Positions 30,768 through 41,427 of a DNA stretch of 64,000 nucleotides are shown here, piece after piece. The notes below the pieces were generated by a model. The model was given only the letters and a program-made list of their open reading frames with translations, made no database searches and was not told where the DNA came from. The first letter of the stretch is position 1. Every line of letters begins with the position of its first letter. The DNA comes from Hyaloraphidium curvatum. Its lineage: Eukaryota > Monoblepharomycota > Hyaloraphidiomycetes > Hyaloraphidiales > Hyaloraphidiaceae. The stretch lies in NCBI GenBank assembly GCA_025558095.1, contig JAIVFI010000004.1, forward strand, positions 62,001 through 126,000, written 5' to 3'. The position numbers and the translations under genes were made by a program.

Positions 30768-32402
30768 ATGTCGTCCGCCGATGGCGCAAAGGTCGAGGCG
30801 GTGCCGATGCCGCTGGAGGGCGCAAAGGACAGCACGGCGGTGGCCGTGCCGACGACGCTGGCACCAAAGGCCTCCCGCACCGCGACGTCGACGGCGGAGA
30901 CACGCGGGGGCACCGCAGCCGCCTTTGGTGGGCTCGTCCGCTCTAGAAGCCGCCTCCGTGGCCTGATGGTTCGCCAGCCGTCAATGACCTCGCCGACGAG
31001 CAGCTGGAGATGTCGGAGCGGCTGGGCAGGCACAACGTCGGTCGGTGGCCCCTCGCCTGCCCGGAGAAGCTCCGAAACTGACACTTTCCGCCTCTTGCAC
31101 CTCGCAGTCAACCAATGTTTGTGTCCCCGCGTCCGCAACCCCCCGCCCCGGCCCGCCCCTGACCGCCCCCCGCGCCAGACGGAGACAAGGACCAGGTCAG
31201 GGAGATCCTCCAACACCCCCAGAGGGTCCCCACCCGCACCCCCACCATCGGCGCCCTCGAGCTCCCCCCCGCCACGGAGATCGTCCCCAAGCCGAGGACC
31301 TACCTCGCCAAGTTCAAGTACGCCATCGCGCCCTGGAAGGACCTCATCGCCGAGTTCTTCGGCACCATGGTCCTGATCATCTTCGGGTGCGGCGTGGTGT
31401 CGGTGGTCGTGCTCAGCGGCGGCGCCAACGGGGACTCGAACACAATCTACTGGGCCTGGGGGTGGGCAGTGATGATGGGCATCCTCGTTTCCGGTGGTTA
31501 CTCGGTACGTGCCTCTGTCTTGAAGCGGATGGCAGCCTGCCGATCCCATGCTTCGTTTTCCAGGGTGCCCACCTCAACCCCGCTGTCACGCTCTCGCTCT
31601 TTGTCTGGCGCGGCTTCCCCGCCCGCAAGGTCGTCCCGTACTGGGGCGCGCAGCTCCTCGGCGCCTTCACCGGCGCCGCTGTCGTCTACTGGTGAGCTAC
31701 CGGACCGGCCCACCGGGTCTTCCGGGCGGCGCTAACCGCGATGCCGTCGATCCCGCGCTGTAGGAACTATTACCCGGCGTTCGTCCACTTCAATGGCGTC
31801 ACCAACGGCGGGGCCTTCGTCGTCAACGGCTTCCAGACGGGCACGCAGGTCCCCACCGCCGGCGTCTTCGCCACCTGTCTGCCCACCCCTTGCCCTCTCC
31901 CGATCGGGAGCTGATCCCGATCCCGCCCCGCAGACCCGGCCGACTTCATCAACAACGGCAACGCCTTCGTCTCGGAGATGATCGGCACCGCCCTCCTCCT
32001 CTTCGTCATCTTCGCCACCGGCGACGCCAAGAACGCCGCGCCCACCGCTTGTGCGTCCCCCCTCCGCCCGCCCGTGCCTTCCGCTGACGTGTTTGGCAGA
32101 CGGCGCGCTGGCCGTCGGCGCCCTCATCATGGCCCTCGGCATGTCGTGGGGCTGGCTCACGGGCTACGCTTTGAACCCCGCGCGCGACTTCGGCCCCCGC
32201 GCGTTTTCCGCCATCGTCTTTGGTCCCAAAGTGTTCCAGGCCTACGGGTACTACTTCTGGGTGAGCCTTGCTTCCCGCCCCCCGCGTCAGGACGGTGCTG
32301 ATTGGATGGGCACAGGTGCCGGTGGTCGGACCGCTGGTCGGCGCGGTGGTCGGCGGCGGGCTGTACGAGATCTTCCTCATGTCCGAGGCCGACGAAGCGT
32401 GA
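30768..32402 (+). CDS. aquaglyceroporin (MIP family)
   Basis: Nine exons (30768-30927, 30978-31036, 31108-31120, 31179-31504, 31564-31691, 31764-31876, 31934-32050, 32100-32260, 32316-32402) sum to 1164 nt, 387 aa. After a hydrophilic N-terminus of about 125 residues come six helices with two NPA loops: GAHLNPAV at about 191 and LNPARD at about 331. The Asp after the second NPA is the hallmark of glycerol-conducting GlpF-type channels. A 13-nt exon (31108-31120) is needed for phase; a single longer intron with a GTCGGT donor is the other option. It likely imports glycerol at the plasma membrane, feeding the divergent kinase. Confidence 0.9.
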
Positions 32403-32498
32403 CCCGCGCCTCCTCCCGAAAAAAGCACCGGCACCGGGCCTTCATGTACCAATCATTATGTAAGCAGGTCTATTTCGCAATGCACGGGGACAGACGGG

Positions 32499-33741
32499 CT
32501 AGCTGGCTTCGAGGTTCTTGGGCTTGGGGGGTTTCGGAGGGGGGAGGTCCTTCTTGGTGGTCGGGGAGGGGGGAGGGTCCGAGGCGGTGCCCGAGACGGG
32601 GTCGGCAGGGGGTGCGGCGGCGGCGGGAGGTGTGGTGGCAGCAGGAGGCGAGGGGGTTTCCGATGCCGGGGTGTCCTTTGGTGCGGCGTCGTCCGTAACG
32701 TCCTTTGGCTCCGCTGCGGGCTCGTCGTCCGCCGGCGGTTTGTCCTCCTTGGCCGGGTCGTCCTCCTCCACCGGCTTCTCGTCCTTCGATGGCCTCTCCT
32801 CTTTCGCCGGCTCCGGTTTCGCCGCAGGAGCCTTCGGCGGCGCGGGTTTCTCGTCCGAGTCGCGGACGACGGCCGACGACGCGCCCCCCGCCGCCGCCTT
32901 GGCCTCGGCCGCCACGAACCCCTTCTCGTAGTCCGCGCCGACCTTGAACATCTGCCGGTAGTGCGGGATACCTGGATCGCGGGAGCATCAGGCGCCGGGC
33001 CGCCGCCGCATGGCAGGGAGAGACCCACAGTAGAACCGCCACTGCCCTTCGACGACGATCGACGCGAACCGGCTCGGCGTGAGCGCCGTGGTGCACTCTG
33101 GCAGCCAGCACTCGAAGCACGCCTTGTGCAGCACCCTCCCCCCGTCCACGCCCACGCGGTCGGCGGGGAACACGTCCTTGCCGCAGCGCCAGCACGGCAC
33201 TATCGCGGCGGTCTTGGAGTCGATCGCGAACGGGTCCTTCTCGACCTCCACGGCCGCGTTGCCGCGGTCGCTCACGACGATGTCCAGCGCGGTGTCCTCG
33301 CTGTCGTCCAGGAGGAACACGGGCACGCCGTCCGAGGACCCCTGCAGGAGGTGCGCCCCTTCGTAGTCCACGATCCCCTGGCGCCGCGCCGTGCGGCAGG
33401 TCGACGAAACCGCCTGCATGTCGTCCTGCACGGCATCGAACAGCGCGCCGAACGCGACGCACAGCTTGCCCGGGTGCTTGGAATCCGCCGGCGCGGGCGC
33501 GCCGAGCTGCCGGATCCATTTCTGCCACGCCGCCGCGTCAGCGCGCGCGAATCGCGCCCGCGGAGGCACCCGGTCCCACCTTGAGCTTCATCACTTCGTT
33601 GCCGATGAACTGCTTGCCGCTCTCGACGCGGCCCTGCACCTCCTCCTCCTGCTTGTCGAGCTCGGTCTGGTACCGCGACTTCATCTGCTCCGCCCACGCG
33701 TCGCCGAGCGAGCGCTTGCCGCCCGACGTGGCGGCGTCCAT
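32499..33741 (-). CDS. LIM-domain protein with disordered C-terminus
   Basis: Exons 33580-33741, 33029-33521 and 32499-32971 sum to 1128 nt, 375 aa. A coiled, charged N-terminus ([19 protein letters not shown]) precedes a globular part of about 105 residues with no recognised fold, then one LIM domain starting at C164/C167 (CWRCGKDVF), with [12 protein letters not shown] and ending RFYC|IPHY across an intron, which confirms the splice. The last 120 residues are Pro/Lys/Asp-rich and disordered. LIM proteins usually tether actin or signalling complexes in the cytoplasm. The globular segment before the LIM is what sets this protein apart; I cannot name it. Confidence 0.75.
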
Positions 33742-34124
33742 GGCGGGAGGAACGGCGGTGCCTTCGGGTTCCTGCGGTGGGAGATTGTGGGTGGGTGTCC
33801 TGCCTTCGCCGATGCGGGACCGGGGCGGCGCGTTCTGCCCTTCGCCCACTCACACGGACTGACGGCTAAACTCAATCGCTGGTGAAGAAGGAGTATTGTA
33901 CATGTATGTTAGGCAGAGCCCGATGCACATTTCCATGTCGATCAACACTTGGCCCGTGCTCCGCCGAGGACGACCGGCGAAACCGCATGACGGCATACAC
34001 CTGTCAAAGGACACAAACATGGATTCCCAAACGAAAGATACATCAATGGGCGGTGTCGCCCCATAATTATGCGATAGGGATGCTCGGCCACCCTGATCCC
34101 ACACGGGCACTTCCGGGCGCCTCT
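33742..34124. other. intergenic, nothing recognised
   Basis: This is the 383-bp gap between the start of the LIM gene and the stop of the intronless Cys/His gene on the same strand. No ORF with family resemblance, RNA gene or repeat is seen. Confidence 0.4.
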
Positions 34125-35624
34125 TCACGGGTACAGATCGAAGTCCGGCTCCGAGTCCGCCGGCACCTCCACCGGGGCCATCAGCGCCGCGAAGTAGCCT
34201 TGGATCGCGTCCTCCGGCATGTCGGGGGGGATGAGGCAATGCCAGAGGTCGGGATCGTACCCGGGCAGCGGGGCCGGGAACGCGGCGGGGGATCCCGGCG
34301 GGGCGTCGGGGAGGGGTGCACGGTCGGGCGGCGGGGAGATGGGGGCCGCCTGGTGCGCCGTTCGGAGGAGCGGCTGCACTTCCCCATAGGCCATCGCCTC
34401 CCAGGAGCGGGTGGCGTACTTGGGATGAGGGGCGAAGAACGCGGGCGGGAAGGGCGCCGGGAGGCCCGCGTCGGGGATCAGCGCGAAGCCGACGTCCAGG
34501 TCGTGCGGCGGCAAGGCAAGGGCTGCGTGTTGCGAGAGGATGTTGTCGAGAGCGCGCTGTAGGTCTTCCTGGGTGACGATATCCTCGCCCTGGGGTTGCT
34601 TGCGCACCGGCTCGGGCAGGGCCGCCGGGCCCGGCTGCCCGAGGGCATCCAGGAAGGCACGGAAGGCCCCGGCGCCGGCAAAGTCGAGGCCACAGGCCTG
34701 GGGGGCGGTGGGGGCGAAGAGAGCGGGGAAGCCAGGGGCCGGACTCTTGTCGAAGTTCGCATCGTCCGGTCCGGCGAGGCCTTCGACCTTGATGTGCACG
34801 TTCTCGTCGTAGCCGTGCATCGCCTCGTCTGACTGGTCGGCGTCGTTGGCCTCCAGTGCATCGGCGTCAAAGGGGTCGGCCTCGAAGGCATCCTCATGCC
34901 CCTTGTTTGCCTCGGCCTCCTTCCCCTGCGCAAACACCCCCACCAGGGGCTCCATCTTCCTCCTGTGCTCCTTACCCTTGGCATGGGTCGCGAAGCAGTT
35001 CTTTGTCGTGTGCAGGGTACCGCAGGCGAAGCACCTGAAGTGCTTCCTCGCGCAGTGCGCCTCGCCCATCAGGTGCGAGTAGACGTTGTGCGACGTATCG
35101 CATTCTCCCCTTCCGAGGAGGTGGAACCCCCGCCGGGAGAGCGAGGGATCGGCGGGGCGGCACTTGCGGCAGACCAGGGGCTCCTCCGCCTGCACTGCAA
35201 AGGGACAGCGGTACCCCTGCAGCCTGCCGTGCCCTGCGACGGGGCACCGGCCCTCGTGGTGCATGGTTTCCATGTGTGCGGGGATGTAGTGCCCGATCAG
35301 CGCGCATTCGCGCATGTCGTGGGGCTCGGGGCCGAGCACCGCGCGGCCGGCGCGGTCGGCGCGGAGCACGGTGCGCACGGCGCGGGGTCTGGCCGCTCCG
35401 CCGCGCCCGCCGCGGTCCGGCACGGCGAGCACGTCGATGGGCGGCCTCCGCCCACATTCGGCGAGGGCGGCGGCACAGCCGCGGCAGCCGTTGGCGGCGA
35501 GGCACCGCGGCGGGTCGGCGGCGGCGGCGGGCGCGGCGGCGGCACGGCGGCGGCGGGGGGGCATCTGCGGCCCGGGGCGGGCGGGCGGTGAGTCGCGCAA
35601 TGCGGGCGGCGTGTCACCGGGCAC
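34125..35624 (-). CDS. gene C: intronless member of the Cys/His (C2H2-finger) family of this locus
   Basis: This uninterrupted 499-aa frame resembles genes A and B at 54.5-60.4 kb. In order it has NGCRGCAAALAEC (like DCCKKAMRKCAEQ in B), ECALIGHYIPAHM (like CELVKHYAQDHM), Cys pairs GRCPVAGHGRLQGYRCPF and LVCRKC, then a C2H2-type finger RCFACGTLHTTKNCFATH ending KEH (C-x2-C-x12-H-x5-H), which matches the B finger CVACGTLHSTTSTYDAH. The C-terminal 230 residues are acidic then Pro-rich and probably disordered. It lacks introns while A and B have five and nine. DNA or RNA binding is possible but unproven. The start is the first Met of the frame; Met21 is an alternative. Confidence 0.65.
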   Translation of the reverse strand: MPGDTPPALRDSPPARPGPQMPPRRRRAAAAPAAAADPPRCLAANGCRGCAAALAECGRRPPIDVLAVPDRGGRGGAARPRAVRTVLRADRAGRAVLGPEPHDMRECALIGHYIPAHMETMHHEGRCPVAGHGRLQGYRCPFAVQAEEPLVCRKCRPADPSLSRRGFHLLGRGECDTSHNVYSHLMGEAHCARKHFRCFACGTLHTTKNCFATHAKGKEHRRKMEPLVGVFAQGKEAEANKGHEDAFEADPFDADALEANDADQSDEAMHGYDENVHIKVEGLAGPDDANFDKSPAPGFPALFAPTAPQACGLDFAGAGAFRAFLDALGQPGPAALPEPVRKQPQGEDIVTQEDLQRALDNILSQHAALALPPHDLDVGFALIPDAGLPAPFPPAFFAPHPKYATRSWEAMAYGEVQPLLRTAHQAAPISPPPDRAPLPDAPPGSPAAFPAPLPGYDPDLWHCLIPPDMPEDAIQGYFAALMAPVEVPADSEPDFDLYP

Positions 35625-36583
35625 CTACGGCTTCGGCGGATGGCGCGACGAGCGTGGATGGGTGTGCTGTGAAGGGCTCCTCAGACCTCTCAACGGCGGG
35701 GGTCAGCCACCGAACTGAGGGTGCTGAGCGAACTGGCTTCCTATGATCAATCTCGACTTCACGGGATGCTGCAAGCAAGAAACCAAGTCCTACGCTCAGT
35801 GACCGTCATGCGGGCCCGATTCGGCACCGGATGCGTTCGCCCTCCTGCCTCATCGCCAACTGCCCGCCGGATCGGGCTCGATCAGCTCGCTCCCGGCTGG
35901 GGCTATCCGCCCACTGCTCCACCGCTGATCTTCCTGCACCATCTAGGTCCATCAAACCAACGGGGGAAAAGAGAGACAAACCGGATGCCAGCGGGCGGGC
36001 GAAATGACCCTGCATGGAGCAGGTTCGATCAACTCGCGCGGGCCGCTGCCTTGCTGGATGCGGAGCATACAACACTTCCGTGGCTTACGTTGCCGTCACA
36101 GTAAGCCCGTTCGTCACTTTTGAAGCGCTCCTAGCGTCGCGGACAGGACCTCGGCACAGATGCTTCAAAGGCTCCGTCCGCCCGCCCGCCCCACCGCCAT
36201 CCGCCGCCAACAACACCGTCCCGCTGCTCCGCGAGGGATAAATCATGCCGGATATCGCAGTGGTGGTCCCCGGACGCGAGGTCTACGCTCCGTTCTCCGG
36301 CCGAACCCGGTGGGATTGGAAGTTGGAGGTGGCATAGCTCTTTATCTCCAGCCGTTCGTGGCTCTTCGGCCCGCTGGGTGCATCCACTCGCGCTGCGCAT
36401 CCGCCGCCCGCCTGCAAGCTGGTCCACAGGTTTGTCGAGCATGCCGTCGCACCCGTGCGGGATGTCCCGCCTTCGGGGTCGTAATCGCTGGCCGCTTCTG
36501 CATCCCTCGGAACCGAACCGGGGCATCGCCGCGGGTCCCACGGCGGGCTGGTTGCCGCTCACGTCTTCCGGCTTCCCCCGCCC
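35625..36583. other. intergenic, nothing recognised
   Basis: This is 959 bp between gene C (minus) and the NeuD-like gene (plus). Several ORFs cross it, but all read as shadows with biased composition. I saw no copy of the upstream block shared by genes A and B. Confidence 0.4.
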
Positions 36584-37360
36584 ATGGCCGCCGGCGCCTC
36601 TTCCGCCGCGGTCACCATTTTCCGCTGCGGCGGCGCGCACGCGGCGTGCGTCCTCGACGCGCTGCAGGCCGCGGGGTCGCTTCCGCCGGGGTCGCCTTTC
36701 GCCGTGTGGGACGACGGCGACGCGCCGCTGCACCGGGCGTTCGCGGGGTGGCAGCGGCTCCGCACGGCGCGCGAGGCGCGGGACTTTGTGGGCAGCAGGG
36801 AGGCGCGCGTGTTCGTCTGCGCCGGGGCGCCGCGCGTGCGGGAGAGGCTCGGCGCCGAGGCCGCGGCGGAGCTGGGCGGGGCTGCCGCTTCCCTGCGGTT
36901 CCCCCCCGCCGTCCACCCGACCGCCCACATCTCTCCCTCGGCAACCGTCGGCGAGGGGACCTTCGTCGGCCCCCGCGCCATCGTGCACGCCTGGGCAGAG
37001 GTCGGCCGGTTCTGCCTCGTGAACACGGCGGCGCTCGTCAGCCACGACGTGCAGGTCGGGGACTTTGCCAGCGTCGGCCCGTGCGCCGTGCTCTGCGGGG
37101 GTTCGGTGCTGGGGAGGCTGGCGTCGGTGGGCGCAAACGCGGCCGTGAGGGACAGGGCCGTCGTCGCCGAGGGGGCCACGGTGGGGATGCAGGCGGGCGT
37201 CGTGCAGTCGATCGAGGTGGAAGGGTCGACGCACGTCGGGGTGCCGGCGAAGATGGTCGGCGACGGCAAGCGGGGCGGGGCTGAGGCGCGGGACGGGGTC
37301 TCGGGTTGCGTTCCCAAGGCGCACGCGGTGGTTCTCGACAACCGGAAACTGCAAATGTAA
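36584..37360 (+). CDS. NeuD/PglD-like sugar O-acyltransferase (left-handed beta-helix)
   Basis: This is a single-exon 258-aa protein. The N-terminal 100 residues resemble the PglD_N/NeuD Rossmann-like part, although the glycine-rich loop is reduced to FRCGGAHA. From about residue 110 it is a hexapeptide-repeat helix: VHPTAHISPSATVGEGTFVG, IVHAWAEVGRFCLVNTAA, VSHDVQVGDFASVGP, and a C-terminal VGVPAKMVG cap. The catalytic His of this family is expected in VSHDVQVGDF. Bacterial NeuD and PglD acetylate sialic acid or UDP-amino sugars for surface glycans. No partner sugar genes are nearby. Typical of bacteria, so horizontal origin is possible; no intron is present, in keeping with that. Confidence 0.72.
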   Translation: MAAGASSAAVTIFRCGGAHAACVLDALQAAGSLPPGSPFAVWDDGDAPLHRAFAGWQRLRTAREARDFVGSREARVFVCAGAPRVRERLGAEAAAELGGAAASLRFPPAVHPTAHISPSATVGEGTFVGPRAIVHAWAEVGRFCLVNTAALVSHDVQVGDFASVGPCAVLCGGSVLGRLASVGANAAVRDRAVVAEGATVGMQAGVVQSIEVEGSTHVGVPAKMVGDGKRGGAEARDGVSGCVPKAHAVVLDNRKLQM

Positions 37361-37428
37361 TCGCCTCGAAGCCGTAGAGATATATGTTGGATGCTCGCTG
37401 AACACAACTGGCTGTCCAATCCCGCGGA

Positions 37429-38569
37429 TCAGGGCGTTCCCCCGTTGACCCCGTCGGCGTTCGCGTTGGCTCCGGCAAGAAGTGCCTGCTTGATTGTGGC
37501 GACCGCTTCCTTGAAGTTCCCCGGCGTGCTCCCGCGCGAGACATAATCCTCCAGCTCCATCTCCTTGGGGTACTTGCGCGCCTCGCCGCGTTCCCCGCTG
37601 ACGACCAACGCGGTGCCCCTGCATTCCTCGTCCTCGAAGAGCCTGATGATCCCTTCGACCATCTTTTCCATGGGCGTGAATCCGCCCAGCACGGGGAGCG
37701 CCAAGGCCCACAGGGGGTTCTTGGCCACCTCCTCGGGGGTGTTGCCGTCGCCCATCTTGGAGAAAATCGACGTGAAGACGACGCCGGGGCAGACGACTCC
37801 CGTCCGGATGTTGGAGCGGTCCATTCCCGCGGCCCAGGCACGGCTTTCCAGGTCCCCCTGCAAGGTCGAGCAGAACTGGATGATCCCCGCCTTGGCGGCG
37901 TGGTCTACATGCGGAACGTTCACATCCAATCGGGCGCTTCCGTGGCGGCAGCGAGTACCCACATGAGTACCAGGACGGCGCAAAGGCATGGTAGACCCCG
38001 TGCAGGCCGGCCGCCGAGGAGTTGGCGACAAAGACCCCCGGTGTCCCCTCGCGCAGCCAGTGGTTGACCGCGGCCTTGGCGAGCATCATGGTGCCCAGGA
38101 GGTTGTCGTTGACCATGCTGATGCTCGTTTCGTCTGGGCCGTCGAGGAACGACTCCTCGTTGTTGTACCCGGCGTTGGCAAACACGATCTCGCAGCTGCC
38201 GAACGCGTCGACCGCCGCCTTGAACGACGCCTTGCACGAGGCAAGGTCGGCGAGATCCTGCCCGGCCGGTCGTCAGCCTGCCCCCGCGGCAGTGGCCGCC
38301 CGCACGCGACGCACCATCCTGACGAACCCGGCCCTGCCCTCCCCGTGCTCGGCCGCGAGCCGCGCCAGCACCTCTGCGGCGAGCTTCTCGTTGCGGTTGG
38401 CGATCATGACGCGGCAGCCCCTGGAGAGGAGCTCCTCGACGACCGCGAGGCCGATGCCCTGCGCGGGGGAACGGCGGCGTCGGTGCCTGGGACCGCGGAA
38501 ACCGGCAGGCGCGCGTACCTCCGACCCTCCGGTCACCAGCGCGACCTTGCCCTCGACGCCGAAGACCAT
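37429..38569 (-). CDS. short-chain dehydrogenase/reductase
   Basis: Exons 38519-38569, 38315-38458, 37963-38257 and 37429-37904 sum to 966 nt, 321 aa. The cofactor motif is restored by splicing as VALVTGGSEGIG (TGxxxGIG). RVMIANRNEK suggests NADP preference, IVFANAG is the NNAG-equivalent, and VFVANSSAAG carries the catalytic Ser. The catalytic Tyr-Lys pair appears as YHAAK only when the last intron (GTGGGT...TGTAG) is removed, a strong check on the model. A C-terminal extension of about 60 residues follows. It is an oxidoreductase of unknown substrate, probably soluble. Its stop is close to the NeuD-like gene's stop (convergent). Confidence 0.88.
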
Positions 38570-38886
38570 CGTCGTGCGCTGCGGAGCGTTCGTTCGGGGC
38601 GGACGTGGGGAGACACTGGAGATTCCAAGGAATGTTCCGCCGCCGCCACGCACGCCCAGAACGCCCCGACCCTTCACAAACACGACCTTAGCTAGCCCGT
38701 AACAGATCCGGCACGCATTGAAAACAACAAGAAGCGTGGAGTACACGCGCGCCGAATCGAACAGCAGCACGAACGATGCATTGCCAAACCACCTCGCGGA
38801 TCACCAGGCGCTGGCACCTTACTTTTGCCCCGGCCCGGCCGCGCTCCTTGGAAGCGGGGGGCGAGTTCTTGGGCTCCTCCTCCGCC
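38570..38886. other. intergenic between the SDR and secreted-kinase genes
   Basis: These 317 bp hold the SDR promoter and the 3' region of the kinase gene. No motif or RNA gene is visible. Confidence 0.4.
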
Positions 38887-41146
38887 TCACTCGTTGTCCT
38901 CCGACTCTACGTCCCACCTGTTGCCGCTTTTTGGCAAGACCTTGGTCGACGGAGCGTCGTCGTCGTCGACGCTGCTGCTCCCGCCGTCCTCCCCGCTGTC
39001 CTCCCCACTGTCCTCCCCGCTGTCCTCCCCGATGTCTTCCCCACCAGAGTCCTCCCCGCTGTCCTCCCCACCAGAGTCCTCCCCGCTGTCCGAGCCGACC
39101 GAGAGGATCTTCCAGTTCGCCGCTGCCTGGTTCAGCTTGTTGACCGCGTTCCGGCGCGTCAGCACCAGCGCCTGCGGCACCCGCGGGTCGAACTTTGCGT
39201 CGGGATCCGCCTTGGGCTGCGCCATCTGCTGCTCCAGCACCTTTGCCAGGGGCCCCTCGTTCCCGCCGCCCTCGCCCATGTCCACGTAGTTCTCGAAGTC
39301 GTCTGCCTCGGCGTCCACGAGCGAATCGAGGAACGTGAGCACCGAGTCGAGGCGCCGGCGCTGCGGGAGCGGTTTCGCGCCACCCGGGGGGATGACGGCG
39401 AAACCGGCCGACTCCTTGCTGTCGTAGAGGGCCGTTGCGACGCCGGTCTTTATCACGTCTTCGATTCTGATCCCGGCCTTGGCAAAGAATGGGAGGGCGA
39501 GGATCTTGGTCGGGCCCGCGAGCCGGCGCTTGGGGTCCACGACGAGGAGCTTGGACAGGAGGTCCTTGAGGTCGGTCTGGTCGGCGTCCGGTACGTTGGA
39601 TTTCGCCATGATCTCCTCGAGGTAGGAAAAGTCGGGGACCCCGTTGTTGGCGCCAAAGTTGGGCACGTATACCGACGACCTGGCGGCAAAAAGGTCATTA
39701 GGGCGGTTCGGTGGCCCGATCGGGAGCGGCCCCACGGTCCCTTGTTTGGGAACGGTCCTTTGCTCTGGGCCATGGCGCCCAAGGGCGTGAACATGTCGTA
39801 AAAGGTCATGCCGAGCGCCCAGTAGTCGGCTGCCTTGCCGTAGATGGCCTGGTCCTTTTTGTCCACGACTGATTTCTTGAAAAGGTCGATGAACGGGGGT
39901 ATCCTGGCCCGGACGACGTCACGGCACTTGAGCAGCTCCTTGACCGTCAGCACCAGGTGCTTGGGCTTGATCTTGCCGATGCGCAGCTTGTTGTTCTTGA
40001 GCTTGTTCCTCTTGTCGAGCCGCGCTTTCTCAACCTCCTCCTGAAACCATGCGGCGATTGTCTGCTGGATGAGCGTCGCGAAATCGGCTCCGAGCAAGAG
40101 CTCGGGCGCGCGATACGCCTTGTTTTGCATCATCGGGTTGTTGGGGTTCCCGGTCGCCTTCTGGAAGACGGCATCTGCGGCTCTAAAACTGAACTGCTTC
40201 TTGAGCCCTTCGTCCAGGCCGAGGTCATAGGTGCTGAGAATGGCGTCGACGACCGAGGCGGGGTCGCTCTTGATGGCCAGGCCGAAATCCGCTAACCTCA
40301 CGTTGCCGTCGGCACCCACCAGGTACTGCGCCGCTTTGATGTCCCTGTGCAGGTACCCGGCCGAGTGCAGCGTGGCGAGCGCGACCACCATCTGCGCGCA
40401 GACCATCCTGACATCCTTGGTGGGGGTCAGGGAGCCCTTATATTGCTTGTCGATGACGTCCTGGACCGTCCCTTGTAGCGCCTTGCTCATGAAAATTCGG
40501 ACCTTGGCACCGATGATTGTTCCGCCCTCGTTGCGCACTGTGGGCTCCGTGATGACCGAGCCGAGGTAGCGGACCATCTTGCCGGGAGTCAGTCAGGTCA
40601 AGGAGGCACGAGCGGTAGACCACTCACAAACGGCATCCCGTTGACGGCGTCCATCACGTCGATCTCGTCCTTGAACGCCTCGAGCTCATAGTTCCAATCC
40701 GGTTCGGCCTCCTTCATGACGATCGCGCCGCCGCCGGCCTTGGCCGTGGCCGTGAACACCTTGCTGCTGGTGGTTCCAGCCAGGAACTCAAAGTCCCAGT
40801 GCATGTCCTGCTTGTCCAGACTGCCGGCGAGCAGCGCCGGCTTGAGTACGGGCACGTCGTCGCGCGTCAGCAGGTCCTTGCCCGCGACGCGGTCGAGGAG
40901 CGCCCGGAACCTCTTGTCCTCGGCGGCCGCGGTCGCGGGGGCGGGCATGTCCGGCGCCGCCTTGCCGGGCCGGGCAAGCTTGCGGGCGGGGGGGGCGTTG
41001 TCCAAGCTGCCCGAGTCCGGCTTGGGCTTTGGCCTGCGCCTCGGGCCGGGCTCCATCGCCGTGGCCCATCCGGCAAGGACGAGCAGAAGCAGCAACAGCA
41101 GCCCAGTGCGAGCGGCCCCCGCGCGGCGGATCATGGCGCAATGCAC
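38887..41146 (-). CDS. protein kinase with signal peptide and acidic repeat tail
   Basis: Exons 40628-41146, 39736-40577 and 38887-39679 sum to 2154 nt, 717 aa. The N-terminus is a strong signal peptide (MIRRAGAARTGLLLLLLLVL). A kinase-like domain follows: the N-lobe has SKVFTATAKAGGGAIVMKEA in place of the classical GxGxxG and VAIK; the C-lobe has LHRDIKAAQYLVG, LADFGLAIK and KAYRAPELLLG, then a long insertion (about 60 residues, Lys/Arg-rich) before DYWALGMTFYDMF. The tail carries SGEDSGGEDSGEDSGG-type repeats and a DDDD run. Catalytic Lys (VMKEA), HRD Asp and DFG Asp are all present, so activity is plausible. Secretory-pathway location is inferred from the signal peptide. Met5 (41134) is an equally good start. 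Confidence 0.78.
38976..39090 (-). repeat. short tandem repeat coding the Ser-Gly-Glu-Asp tail of the secreted kinase
   Basis: Imperfect units of 9-12 nt (plus strand: TCCTCCCCGCTG and TCCTCCCCACCAGAG variants) repeat about ten times and encode the GEDS/GGEDS stretch. Such tracts change length easily by slippage while keeping frame. Confidence 0.7.
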
Positions 41147-41427
41147 GCGAGAGATGAAATCGACGGCTGTTCGACGGGTCCACGACCCGACACAGCCCCG
41201 CGCGAGACCGAATGCCAGCTACAATCACAAAGCCGTTCCGGCGGCCACGAAAAGCCGAGATGGTCGTATATTCCTTGCGCCCGCTTCCGAATGCCACATT
41301 TCACCGTAGGGATCGCTCAACGGACTTCCGCAGCGCAGTTAGAGTCAGTGCCAGTTCGCGCACCAATGTAGAGTCACAGCGGTGCCAGCTACGAGATCCC
41401 AGTTCGGGCCGCCCCCGCGCACCACGA

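Noticed and set aside
36131-38185. 684-aa minus-strand ORF
   Set aside because: Only its first 70 residues match a family (the SDR, exon 3). The rest is a low-complexity shadow opposite the NeuD-like gene.
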